NCBI GenBank assembly: GCA_938040915.1
Contig: CALHZE010000349.1
Location: 1-7,140, forward strand
Reading direction: 5' to 3'
DNA: 7,140 nt
DNA from: an uncultured Bacteroidia bacterium
GTDB lineage: Bacteria; Bacteroidota; Bacteroidia; Bacteroidales; CAJPTX01
Shown here: positions 1 through 5,491 of the stretch, in pieces
Numbering within the stretch: the stretch's first letter is position 1
How the letters are laid out: each line of letters opens with the position of its first letter
Made by a program: the position numbers and the translations under genes
Notes under the pieces: generated by a model
Told to the model about the DNA's origin: nothing
The model's input: the letters and a program-made list of their open reading frames with translations, nothing else
Databases searched by the model: none

Positions 1-17
1 CCTACGAAACCCCGCCA

Positions 18-88
18 TTCGGTTGTTTAGATTCCCGAAGGGGTGTCGGTAGGGGCGCAGCACGCTACGCCCCTTGCGCCTCTGGCGC
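18..88. other. Further hairpins 3' of receptor 1
   Basis: Besides the repeat at 49-73, two small inverted repeats are seen: TTCGG (18-22) with CCGAA (35-39), loop 12 nt, and GCGCC (76-80) with GGCGC (84-88), loop TCT. With the repeat and the 92-124 stem-loop they fill most of the first 124 bases. No coding sequence is supported in positions 1-159. Confidence 0.4.
49..73. repeat. Short palindromic interspersed repeat, copy 1
   Basis: GTAGGGGCG (49-57), one base, then AGCACGCTACGCCC (59-72). GGGGCG (52-57) pairs with CGCCCC (68-73) over a 10-nt loop. An alternative pairing uses GTAG (49-52) with CTAC (65-68). A second copy is at 2793-2817 in the same orientation. It lies 3' of the receptor 1 gene. 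Confidence 0.65.
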
Positions 89-91
89 GCA

Positions 92-124
92 TTATCCCCC
101 GAATGAAAAGCATTCGGGGGATAA
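92..124 (-). terminator. Perfect 14-bp stem-loop, likely terminator of receptor 1
   Basis: Positions 92-105 and 111-124 are perfect reverse complements (TTATCCCCCGAATG) around a 5-nt loop (AAAAG). The hairpin lies 36 bp beyond the stop codon of the leftward receptor gene. The AT pairs at its base are not followed by a U-run in the leftward direction, so it is a strong hairpin but not a textbook intrinsic terminator. It could also stabilise the 3' end of the mRNA or act in both directions. Confidence 0.6.
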
Positions 125-159
125 GATAACCATATAGCGCGGAAATGCCGCGGAGGAGT

Positions 160-1869
160 TTATATCTCAAAGAACCCACTCGCTGACTTGAGCGCCTGCG
201 CCTGATCACTCAACTCACTTGCCGAGGCCGCCATCTCTTCACTTGCCGAGGCGTTGTGTTGGATCACCTCCGAGAGCTCTTGGATCGCCGAGTTGATTTG
301 GTCTACCCCTTGGCGTTGTTCGCGACTTGCGGTGGCAATTTCCTCAACGAGTTGCGCCGTGTGCTTCACCTCGGGGAGGACGTCGTCAAGCCCTTGTGCC
401 GCGCCCTCGGTGTCGCTGAGCGACTGGGAGGCGTCGTGCTCGATCTCGCCCGCCGCCATACGACTGCGCTCGGCGAGCTTGCGAATCTCTGAGGCTACGA
501 CCGAAAAGCCGCGACCGTGTTCGCCAGCTCGTGCCGCCTCTACCGCGGCGTTGAGGGCAAGAATGTTGGTCTGGCTCGCGATCTCGGTGATAATAGCAAT
601 CTTCTGCGTAATCGACCTTACCGAGTTGAGCGACTTTTGCGAAAGCTCGTTGACGTGCATTATCTTTTCCTCCATTGCCGAGGCGATGTTTTGCGTCTGG
701 AGTGCGTTGTCTGCATTTTGGTCAATGTTGGCCGCCATTTGTTCCATGGCGCTGCTCACCTGCTCGGCACTAGAGGCTTGGGTGCTCGTCCCCTCAGAAA
801 TACGTTTAGAAATGTTGTTGAGTTGTGCACTCGCATCTGAAACGTTCGTAGCACCCCGTTTGACGTCGCTGATGGCACGCCGCACCTGTTCGGTCATTGA
901 CGAGATGGCGCGCGCCAAATTGCCAAACTCATCGCCTCGCTCTGTGAGCTTCGTACCAATATGGCTATTAAAGTTGCCCGAGGCACAGATCTCCATCTGC
1001 TCGACCCCTTGATGGAGTGCCCCCGTGATGCCCTTAGAGGTGTATTGAGAGATGACGATAGAGAAGAGGATCAGCACCACCAAGATCACCACCGTGTAGA
1101 AGAGCACCGAGGCATAGTTGTCTTGGTATTGTTTGACGAAATAACTCGTCGTCTCGTCGAGCTGTGCCGAGAGTTCGTGTGCGTGCTGATTTAGCGCTTT
1201 CTTGACGTCTACGAGGTGGATTGCCTCGGCATATAAGGCCTTTTCTGTATCGGCGAGGTGGTTGAGAGCATCGCGCACAGAGGGTTGGAAGGCCTTGGTC
1301 GCTATCGTGTAGTAGTTCTCATAAGCCCGCTGGAGTGCCGAGATGTCGTCATAACTACCATACTGTTGGAAAAGGTCGTTGCCTGTGGAGATGCCCACTA
1401 CCACCGCTGAGGAGATGACGTCTTGTTGGCTAATCACTTTTAGCATGTCGGCAAACGCGGCATTGACTTTCTCTAGCTCGGCGTCGTTGCTCTTGACCGC
1501 TTGCGTGATGTCGTGCTCGTCTTGGAGAAGGGTGGCGAGCGTCACATTGGCCGTGGCGAGCAGCCTTTCCCCCTCTGGGTCGTTGATTTTCTGACACTCG
1601 CCCATTGCGACATTGATACTCCGTTGCGTACTGTCGAGCAGGGTAGAAAAGGTCGCCAGATCCTCGGGCTTGGAGTAGTTGAGGTAGTGGTTCAGCGAGA
1701 TGATAGCCGCACACTCCGCATAGTTCGCAGCGTCTGACTCATAGATGAGCTTGACCATCCGCCCCGAGCTCATGGACTTTGCTATGATGAAAAGTCCGAA
1801 TGAAAGGATGAGCGCAATAATGACCCCAAAGATGAGGTTAAGGCGTGCTCGTGTGTTCAAAGTCTTCAT
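160..1869 (-). CDS. Methyl-accepting chemotaxis protein, complete (receptor 1)
   Basis: Transmembrane chemoreceptor of 569 residues. In this family a periplasmic ligand signal passes through HAMP to a cytoplasmic coiled-coil hairpin that controls CheA via CheW. Visible parts: a short basic N-terminus, TM1 at about 12-31, a periplasmic region at about 32-254 that looks wholly helical, TM2 at about 255-275, HAMP at about 276-330 ending in a DEFG motif, and the signalling domain to the end. The hairpin tip contains QTNILALNAAVEAARAGE (433-450) and GRGFSVVASEIRKLAERS (452-469). Two consensus methylation sites are seen, E369-Q370 and E544-E545. There is no C-terminal NWETF-like pentapeptide; the protein ends FFEI. 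The sensor lacks PAS or Cache motifs that I recognise; its size suggests a helical-bundle sensor, possibly HBM-like (inference). The ATG at 1869 directly precedes the anchor, but no clear ribosome binding site is seen. Ligand unknown. A rightward paralogue starts at 5492. Confidence 0.96.
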   Translation of the reverse strand: MKTLNTRARLNLIFGVIIALILSFGLFIIAKSMSSGRMVKLIYESDAANYAECAAIISLNHYLNYSKPEDLATFSTLLDSTQRSINVAMGECQKINDPEGERLLATANVTLATLLQDEHDITQAVKSNDAELEKVNAAFADMLKVISQQDVISSAVVVGISTGNDLFQQYGSYDDISALQRAYENYYTIATKAFQPSVRDALNHLADTEKALYAEAIHLVDVKKALNQHAHELSAQLDETTSYFVKQYQDNYASVLFYTVVILVVLILFSIVISQYTSKGITGALHQGVEQMEICASGNFNSHIGTKLTERGDEFGNLARAISSMTEQVRRAISDVKRGATNVSDASAQLNNISKRISEGTSTQASSAEQVSSAMEQMAANIDQNADNALQTQNIASAMEEKIMHVNELSQKSLNSVRSITQKIAIITEIASQTNILALNAAVEAARAGEHGRGFSVVASEIRKLAERSRMAAGEIEHDASQSLSDTEGAAQGLDDVLPEVKHTAQLVEEIATASREQRQGVDQINSAIQELSEVIQHNASASEEMAASASELSDQAQALKSASGFFEI

Positions 1870-1912
1870 ATCAGTAAGTAAGGTTAGATTGATGAATCGA
1901 CAAATAGTGGTA

Positions 1913-1934
1913 GGGGGACGCCCTCCCTCCCCCC
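1913..1934 (-). other. G-rich, self-complementary segment in the receptor 1 leader
   Basis: On the leftward transcript this reads GGGGGGAGGGAGGG (1934 to 1921), then CGT, then CCCCC (1917 to 1913), about 45-65 nt upstream of the start codon. The C-run can pair with any of the G-runs, giving competing hairpins. The three G-runs come close to a G-quadruplex motif but do not meet it strictly. Confidence 0.4.
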
Positions 1935-1986
1935 AAAACGTCTAAGAAAACGCGTACATGGCTACATAACGAATGTTTATGTCTAT

Positions 1987-2017
1987 GAAAGATAATACAA
2001 AAACCGTACTTCAACAA
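1987..2017 (-). promoter_or_regulatory. Possible receptor 1 promoter
   Basis: On the minus strand TTG (2017-2015), a 20-bp spacer, then TATCTTTC (1994-1987), one mismatch from the Bacteroidota -7 consensus TAnnTTTG. The layout equals that of the DUF4301 promoter in this window. It would give a leader of about 110 nt. The inverted repeat at 1964-1982 would overlap the start of transcription. Confidence 0.35.
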
Positions 2018-2152
2018 CAAGGCTTGTAGAACAAACGTTAAATAATAGCTTTCTTTCGCGAGGAAGTTGCACCACACGCGAGCGTCTAACTACTAGACTT
2101 ATAATGGCTTAATCTCTTATGGGGATGCCCCCCATGCGTCGAGCTTTTTTCT

Positions 2153-2160
2153 TACTTTTG
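2153..2160 (+). promoter_or_regulatory. purE: purE promoter -7 box
   Basis: TACTTTTG is an exact match to the Bacteroidota sigma-ABfr -7 consensus TAnnTTTG. Transcription would start near 2167, giving a leader of about 50 nt. No clear TTTG -33 element is seen at the expected distance; the region there is the ATGGGG/CCCCAT palindrome. Confidence 0.5.
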
Positions 2161-2176
2161 CGCGAAATATGTAGAC

Positions 2177-2214
2177 GGCGTAGGCTCGTCCCGACGCCAT
2201 AACCCCCATAAAGG
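2177..2214 (+). promoter_or_regulatory. purE: purE leader: small hairpin and ribosome binding site
   Basis: GGCGT (2177-2181) pairs with ACGCC (2194-2198), and GG (2183-2184) can pair with CC (2191-2192) inside the loop. AAAGG at 2210-2214 lies 5 nt before ATG 2220 and is the clearest Shine-Dalgarno-like sequence in the window. The leader is too short for a purine riboswitch, and no such aptamer is recognised. Confidence 0.4.
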
Positions 2215-2219
2215 TCGCA

Positions 2220-2744
2220 ATGCCAAACACAGAAGCACCGTTGGTCTCTATCTACATGGGCAGCAGCTCTGACATGCCCGTAATGCGTAAAGCCGCCGAG
2301 TTCTTAAACCTACAGCAGATTCCCTTTGAAATTCACGCTCTCTCGGCTCACCGCACCCCCCACCTCGTCGCAGAATACGCCTCAGGCGCGCAGAAACGGG
2401 GCATAAAAGTGATTATTGCCGGAGCAGGGGGCGCAGCCCACCTCCCAGGTGTTATCGCGGCGTATACCCCCTTGCCGGTGATCGGTGTACCGATTAAGTC
2501 TTCCAACTCGATTGATGGGTGGGACTCGATCCTCTCCATCCTTCAGATGCCCTCGGGGATACCGGTGGCGACGGTGGCGCTTGACGGCGCACAGAACGCA
2601 GCGATCCTTGCGATGCAGATCTTGGCGCTTACTGACTCTGACATTCAGGCGCGTCTTCAGAACTTTAAGAGCGAGTTGGCACAAAAGGTGGTCAAGGCTG
2701 ACGAGGAGTTAGCAAAAGAGGAATTTGCCTTTCGGGTAAAGTAG
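2220..2744 (+). CDS. purE: N5-carboxyaminoimidazole ribonucleotide mutase, PurE class I
   Basis: Enzyme of de novo purine synthesis in the cytoplasm. Class I PurE moves the carboxylate of N5-CAIR to carbon 4 to give CAIR, normally after PurK, which is not in this window. The protein has 174 residues, close to the usual bacterial length. Motifs in order: MGSSSDMPVM (13-22, phosphate/ribose binding), SAHRTP (42-47, with the catalytic His at 44), AGAGGAAHLPGV (67-78), GVPIKSS (89-95), and DSILSILQMPSGIPVATVAL (102-121) followed by GAQNAAILA (123-131). These fit the class I rather than the class II (AIR carboxylase) pattern. The ATG at 2220 is supported by AAAGG at 2210-2214 and by a TAnnTTTG box about 60 bp upstream. 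It is followed by a repeat and a terminator, so it is probably a single-gene transcript. Confidence 0.97.
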   Translation: MPNTEAPLVSIYMGSSSDMPVMRKAAEFLNLQQIPFEIHALSAHRTPHLVAEYASGAQKRGIKVIIAGAGGAAHLPGVIAAYTPLPVIGVPIKSSNSIDGWDSILSILQMPSGIPVATVALDGAQNAAILAMQILALTDSDIQARLQNFKSELAQKVVKADEELAKEEFAFRVK

Positions 2745-2756
2745 GTTCTACGCAAA

Positions 2757-2784
2757 CGGCGTGCGGGAGGAAGGCAAAACGCCG
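2757..2784 (+). other. Stem-loop just after purE
   Basis: CGGCGT (2757-2762) is the reverse complement of ACGCCG (2779-2784), with a 16-nt loop, 12 bp past the purE stop. It is not followed by a T-run, so it is more likely mRNA 3' structure than a terminator. Confidence 0.4.
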
Positions 2785-2792
2785 ATCTCTTC

Positions 2793-2817
2793 GTAGGGGC
2801 GAGAGCACGCTACGCCC
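2793..2817. repeat. Short palindromic interspersed repeat, copy 2
   Basis: GTAGGGGCG (2793-2801), AG, then AGCACGCTACGCCC (2804-2817). Apart from the junction bases this is identical to copy 1 at 49-73. GGGCG (2797-2801) pairs with CGCCC (2813-2817). It lies between the purE stop and its terminator. Confidence 0.65.
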
Positions 2818-2841
2818 ACATAAAACCTTCAATCCCCCTGT

Positions 2842-2869
2842 ACGGACGCCTATCGTGTGCGTCCGTTTT
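2842..2869 (+). terminator. Intrinsic terminator of purE
   Basis: ACGGACGC (2842-2849) and GCGTCCGT (2859-2866) form a perfect 8-bp GC-rich stem with a 9-nt loop. The stem runs into TTTT (2866-2869) and the T-rich CGTATTTCT. There is no T-run on the opposite strand, so it acts rightward. It ends about 27 bp before the rsmA start codon. Confidence 0.8.
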
Positions 2870-2895
2870 CGTATTTCTAATACACGTCCTCGAAA

Positions 2896-3726
2896 ATGCA
2901 ATCTAAAGAGCACAAGGTTACCCCTAAGAAACGAATGGGGCAACACTTCTTGGTAGACCAAGAAGCGGTTGCCCGTATCGTCGCCGCCGCCACGCCACCG
3001 ACACCAGACGCCCTCGTGGTTGAGATAGGACCCGGTATGGGGGCTATTACCGGTGGCTTGCTCGATCGCTTCGGAGAACGGTTACACTGTTTGGAGGTAG
3101 ACCGCGAGGCTATCGCTTACCTCTCTAGCCGTTTCCCTACGTTGGGCGAGCGGCTGCACGCGACGGACTGTCTACGGTTTGACTATGACTCGCTCGGCGA
3201 CGGCGACCTCCCCCTTGTGGGCAATCTACCCTACAACATTTCCTCCCAAATCCTCTTTCAAGTCAAGGCACTGCGCGATCGCGTCCCCTCAGCTGTCTTT
3301 ATGCTCCAGCGCGAGGTCGCTTACCGCCTAGCGGCACGACCAAAAACAAAGGAGAATGGAATCCTTTCCATTCTCCTTCAAACCTATTTCGATATAGAGG
3401 TGCTTTTTGACCTTCCCCCAGCCTCGTTTGACCCGCCACCCAAGGTCTACTCGAGCGTGGTGAGACTCGTCCGTAACGGGCGCGATGCGCTTCCTTGCGA
3501 TGCACTGCTTTTTGAACAGGTCGTCAAAGGGGCTTTTAACCAGCGCCGCAAGATGTTGCGCAACAGCCTAGAGGCAGCCCTCGGGTGTGACGTTTCTGAC
3601 CTGCCGCAAGCTACGTTTCGCCCCGAGGCGCTGGGCGTGGAGGAGTTTATAGCGTTAACAACTGCTCTTGCGGGTCGAATCGGTGCGCAGGACGGAGCAA
3701 GTCCGCAACCTCCTTCACAGGGGTAA
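2896..3726 (+). CDS. rsmA: 16S rRNA adenine(1518/1519)-N6-dimethyltransferase RsmA (KsgA)
   Basis: SAM-dependent enzyme that dimethylates two adjacent adenines in the helix 45 loop of 16S rRNA, acting late in 30S assembly; its loss gives kasugamycin resistance in several bacteria. The protein has 276 residues, a normal family length. Motifs: PKKRMGQHFLVD (10-21), SAM-binding VEIGPGMGAIT (42-52), acidic LEVD (66-69), D91, catalytic NLPYNIS (110-116), QREVAYRLAA (138-147), FDPPPKVYSSVVR (178-190), FNQRRKMLRNSL (214-225) and FRPEALGVEEF (241-251). The ATG at 2896 precedes the conserved KK-GQHFL start. A purE terminator ends only about 27 bp upstream and I see no good promoter box, so transcription may begin very close to the ATG or come from read-through. 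The last 20 or so residues, rich in G, A, P and Q, lie beyond the conserved fold and overlap the antisense DUF4301 gene. Confidence 0.97.
   Translation: MQSKEHKVTPKKRMGQHFLVDQEAVARIVAAATPPTPDALVVEIGPGMGAITGGLLDRFGERLHCLEVDREAIAYLSSRFPTLGERLHATDCLRFDYDSLGDGDLPLVGNLPYNISSQILFQVKALRDRVPSAVFMLQREVAYRLAARPKTKENGILSILLQTYFDIEVLFDLPPASFDPPPKVYSSVVRLVRNGRDALPCDALLFEQVVKGAFNQRRKMLRNSLEAALGCDVSDLPQATFRPEALGVEEFIALTTALAGRIGAQDGASPQPPSQG
3349..3378. repeat. Perfect 13-bp inverted repeat inside rsmA
   Basis: AAGGAGAATGGAA (3349-3361) and its exact reverse complement TTCCATTCTCCTT (3366-3378) flank a 4-nt loop TCCT. It covers codons 152-161 of rsmA (K-E-N-G-I-L-S-I-L-L), a segment whose GILS-LLQ core I know to be conserved in the family, so the repeat sits on constrained coding sequence. 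Confidence 0.75.
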
Positions 3727-5146
3727 AGGTCGTTGCGGGCACCTCGACAAAGAGCGTGAGCCACCCTGCCATAGCCCCATTCCACAACCCAGGAGGTTCG
3801 AGCCCTGTGAGCGGCGTGCCGTTATAGCTTTTGTGCACGAGGATACCCATATCGGGATTGATAAACTTCGTGAGGTCGAACCGTTCGCCCTTGTAGTTGT
3901 GTAGTGAGCAGACGATATCCACAGGATTGAAATAGCGTGACTGTTGGATGATAGCCTCCGTCTGTGCATTGGAACGGTCTAGTTGAGAGATCTCCACGAT
4001 TTGTAGGCTCTCGCTCCCGTCGGCTTCGCGTACCCAAAAGGGACCACCCCCAGGTTCGCCCTCGTTAGGCACCATGCCACACACGCGGATAGGGCGGTTA
4101 AGCTTGCCGAGTAGGTAAGGGATGAGCCGCTCAATGTTGCTGTGTACTGTCGCGGGGATGGTGATACTGAGCTCGTTTTGGCAATAGGCGACAATCTCCG
4201 CGAGTGCTTCTGAGGAGAGCTCCCCTGCTTGTAATTGACGAATAAGCGCAAAGACCCGCTCGCGCACCGTGAGCAGAAGCCCAGCCAGCATCTCCTTATA
4301 GCGGTGCGTCTCGACGAGGTAAGATTGCTTAGCAACGTTATCGATGTTCTTGATAAAGATAAACTGTTCCTGCATCGTACCGAGGTTGTGTAGGAGAGCG
4401 CCATGCCCCCCGGGGCGGAAGAGGATATGCCCCTTGTCGTCGCGAAAGAGTTCGCCTTTTTCAGACACTGCGATCGTGTCTGTAGCGGGTGCTTGGATGC
4501 TCTGTGCAATGGAAAAACGCACCCCATAACGCTCAGCAAGCGAAGGACTGTGTTGTGTGTAATAGTGCCGAATATCCTCTTGGTGTTCTGCCGATACGGT
4601 GAAGTGGAGGCGCACCTCGCCGTCGGGGTTGCGTCCGTAGACGATCCCCTCCATGAGATGTTCGTCTATCGGTGTCCACAAGCTCGTGCCGTATCGGTGA
4701 AAGGGGACGAGTGCCTTGGGAAGATGGGCATAGCGTGCCAGCACCTCGTCTACGAAGGGACGCTCCTCCTTGGCTTGCACACGCGCCATCACCTCGTCGT
4801 AAAAGGCGAAAAGGGTAGGGTTGCCATCGTAGGGCTTTTTCTCGCTCTGCCCGTTCTGATAGGCAAAGAAACGGTTAAACATCCGCGAGGCAGCGCCCGA
4901 AGCGGGTACAAACTTGCTGCGCAAGCCTTTGTATTCGCTGTAACGGCGGCGGTATTCCTTCTCCTCCCCAGGGGAGACCTGCTTTAACCCGCGACTAGGT
5001 ACGACGGGGGCAGTAATGGGGGTGGAGGGGTAACCCGTCTGCACCCGTTGGTATTGTTGCTCTACTTGCGCGACCGTGAGCCCATGGGCGCAGATCTCCT
5101 CCTTGTCTGCTTGGGTTAGTGTTAAATCTTTCATCGTGTAACTCAT
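3647..5146 (-). CDS. DUF4301 family protein, possibly nucleotide-sugar pyrophosphorylase-like
   Basis: Protein of 499 residues from the chosen ATG at 5146. I recognise the DUF4301 family, mainly Bacteroidota and without established function as far as I know. No signal peptide or membrane segment follows the chosen start, so it is probably cytoplasmic. Conserved-looking motifs: HGLTVAQVEQQ (21-31), KFVPASGAASRMF (78-90), FRPGGHGALLHNL (243-255), FIKNIDNV (264-271), VCGMVPNEGEPGGGPFWV (355-372) and TPVKEVADLLRPAH (475-488). The 78-90 loop, the PGGHGALL stretch and NIDN resemble in kind and order the nucleotide-binding motifs of UDP-glucose pyrophosphorylases (inference). The frame is open upstream to an ATG at 5200, but the likely promoter lies at 5164-5194, so that start is unlikely. 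ATG 5134 is an alternative giving 495 residues. The 3' end overlaps rsmA by 80 bp. Confidence 0.88.
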   Translation of the reverse strand: MSYTMKDLTLTQADKEEICAHGLTVAQVEQQYQRVQTGYPSTPITAPVVPSRGLKQVSPGEEKEYRRRYSEYKGLRSKFVPASGAASRMFNRFFAYQNGQSEKKPYDGNPTLFAFYDEVMARVQAKEERPFVDEVLARYAHLPKALVPFHRYGTSLWTPIDEHLMEGIVYGRNPDGEVRLHFTVSAEHQEDIRHYYTQHSPSLAERYGVRFSIAQSIQAPATDTIAVSEKGELFRDDKGHILFRPGGHGALLHNLGTMQEQFIFIKNIDNVAKQSYLVETHRYKEMLAGLLLTVRERVFALIRQLQAGELSSEALAEIVAYCQNELSITIPATVHSNIERLIPYLLGKLNRPIRVCGMVPNEGEPGGGPFWVREADGSESLQIVEISQLDRSNAQTEAIIQQSRYFNPVDIVCSLHNYKGERFDLTKFINPDMGILVHKSYNGTPLTGLEPPGLWNGAMAGWLTLFVEVPATTFTPVKEVADLLRPAHRFDPQEQLLTL

Positions 5147-5163
5147 CGTTCGTTGTTCCCTAA

Positions 5164-5194
5164 CAAAGATAAGAGTTCCAACGAAATAAACCAA
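5164..5194 (-). promoter_or_regulatory. Promoter of the DUF4301 gene
   Basis: On the minus strand TTG (5194-5192), a 20-bp spacer, then TATCTTTG (5171-5164), an exact match to the Bacteroidota -7 consensus. Transcription would start near 5157, giving a leader of about 11 nt to ATG 5146 or about 23 nt to ATG 5134. This argues against the in-frame ATG at 5200. Confidence 0.6.
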
Positions 5195-5319
5195 CAGCAT
5201 CCACCCCTCCAGTCCGGTAAAAAAGGAGGGAAAAGGGTGTAACTAATAATTTTATTAAACGTACCCAAAGCCATTTTCTAGCTCCCTGCCGCGCCTCTGC
5301 ACATTTCCAAAGTATAAGA

Positions 5320-5329
5320 CTCAGCTGAG
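5320..5329. promoter_or_regulatory. Palindrome CTCAGCTGAG
   Basis: Perfect 10-bp palindrome in the middle of the DUF4301/receptor 2 intergenic region, about 160 bp before the receptor 2 start. Possible regulator binding site; no known motif is recognised. Confidence 0.25.
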
Positions 5330-5422
5330 CAAGAAAAGGATACGGCAGTGAGTTGTAAATAATGTAAACTAGCGAGAATAACTCTACACCAACAAGCGGT
5401 ATAGTTATTGCTTCTTTTCGAA

Positions 5423-5432
5423 GTGTTAACAC
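5423..5432. promoter_or_regulatory. Palindrome GTGTTAACAC
   Basis: Perfect 10-bp palindrome about 60 bp upstream of the receptor 2 start codon, where an operator could act. The TGTTAACA core loosely resembles half-sites of redox regulators such as Rex, but without the usual central spacer, so no regulator is assigned. Confidence 0.3.
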
Positions 5433-5491
5433 ACAGTCTGAAAATAGACGACCTTTCTGGGAAATATTAACCTCGTAAAAAGAACCTCTCC

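Larger units (their letters stand above)
1870..2219. other. 350-bp divergent intergenic region between receptor 1 and purE
   Basis: No believable gene is seen. The right half carries the purE promoter and leader; the left half carries the leader and a possible promoter of receptor 1. It also holds inverted repeats ACATAA/TTATGT (1964-1969 with 1977-1982), GTCTA/TAGAC (2084-2088 with 2094-2098) and ATGGGG/CCCCAT (2119-2124 with 2130-2135). Any of these could be an operator, but no known regulator motif is recognised. Confidence 0.6.
5147..5491. other. 345-bp divergent intergenic region between the DUF4301 gene and receptor 2
   Basis: AT-richer than the flanking genes. The left end carries the DUF4301 promoter. 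CCCTCC (5205-5210) pairs with GGAGGG (5225-5230) over a 14-nt loop. Two 10-bp perfect palindromes lie toward receptor 2. No TAnnTTTG box is seen upstream of receptor 2, so its promoter is unassigned. A minus-strand frame is open across most of the region, but I do not support it as a gene. Confidence 0.6.

Noticed and set aside
254..1012. Long plus-strand open frame (252 codons) antisense to receptor 1
   Set aside because: It lies fully inside a clear receptor gene, and a similar antisense frame is open opposite receptor 2 at about 6244-6810. This fits the codon bias of the conserved signalling domain, not a gene.
1921..1934. G-quadruplex on the minus strand
   Set aside because: Only three separated G-runs are present, so the strict four-run pattern is not met. 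It is kept as a G-rich leader.
1871..2077. Minus-strand open frame of 68 codons upstream of receptor 1
   Set aside because: It is short, unlike known proteins and spans the G-rich leader and possible promoter of receptor 1, so it is more likely untranslated.
2119..2150. ATGGGG/CCCCAT hairpin and the T-run at 2145-2150 as an intrinsic terminator
   Set aside because: The T-run starts about 9 nt after the stem and there is no rightward gene upstream to terminate. It is listed only as an inverted repeat.
2167..2219. Purine riboswitch upstream of purE
   Set aside because: The leader is about 50 nt, and neither the conserved purine aptamer junction sequences nor an expression-platform terminator is seen.
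3979..4539. Minus-strand open frame of 186 codons inside the DUF4301 gene
   Set aside because: It overlaps the DUF4301 frame on the same strand in another phase and gives a Ser/Arg-rich translation without recognisable motifs.
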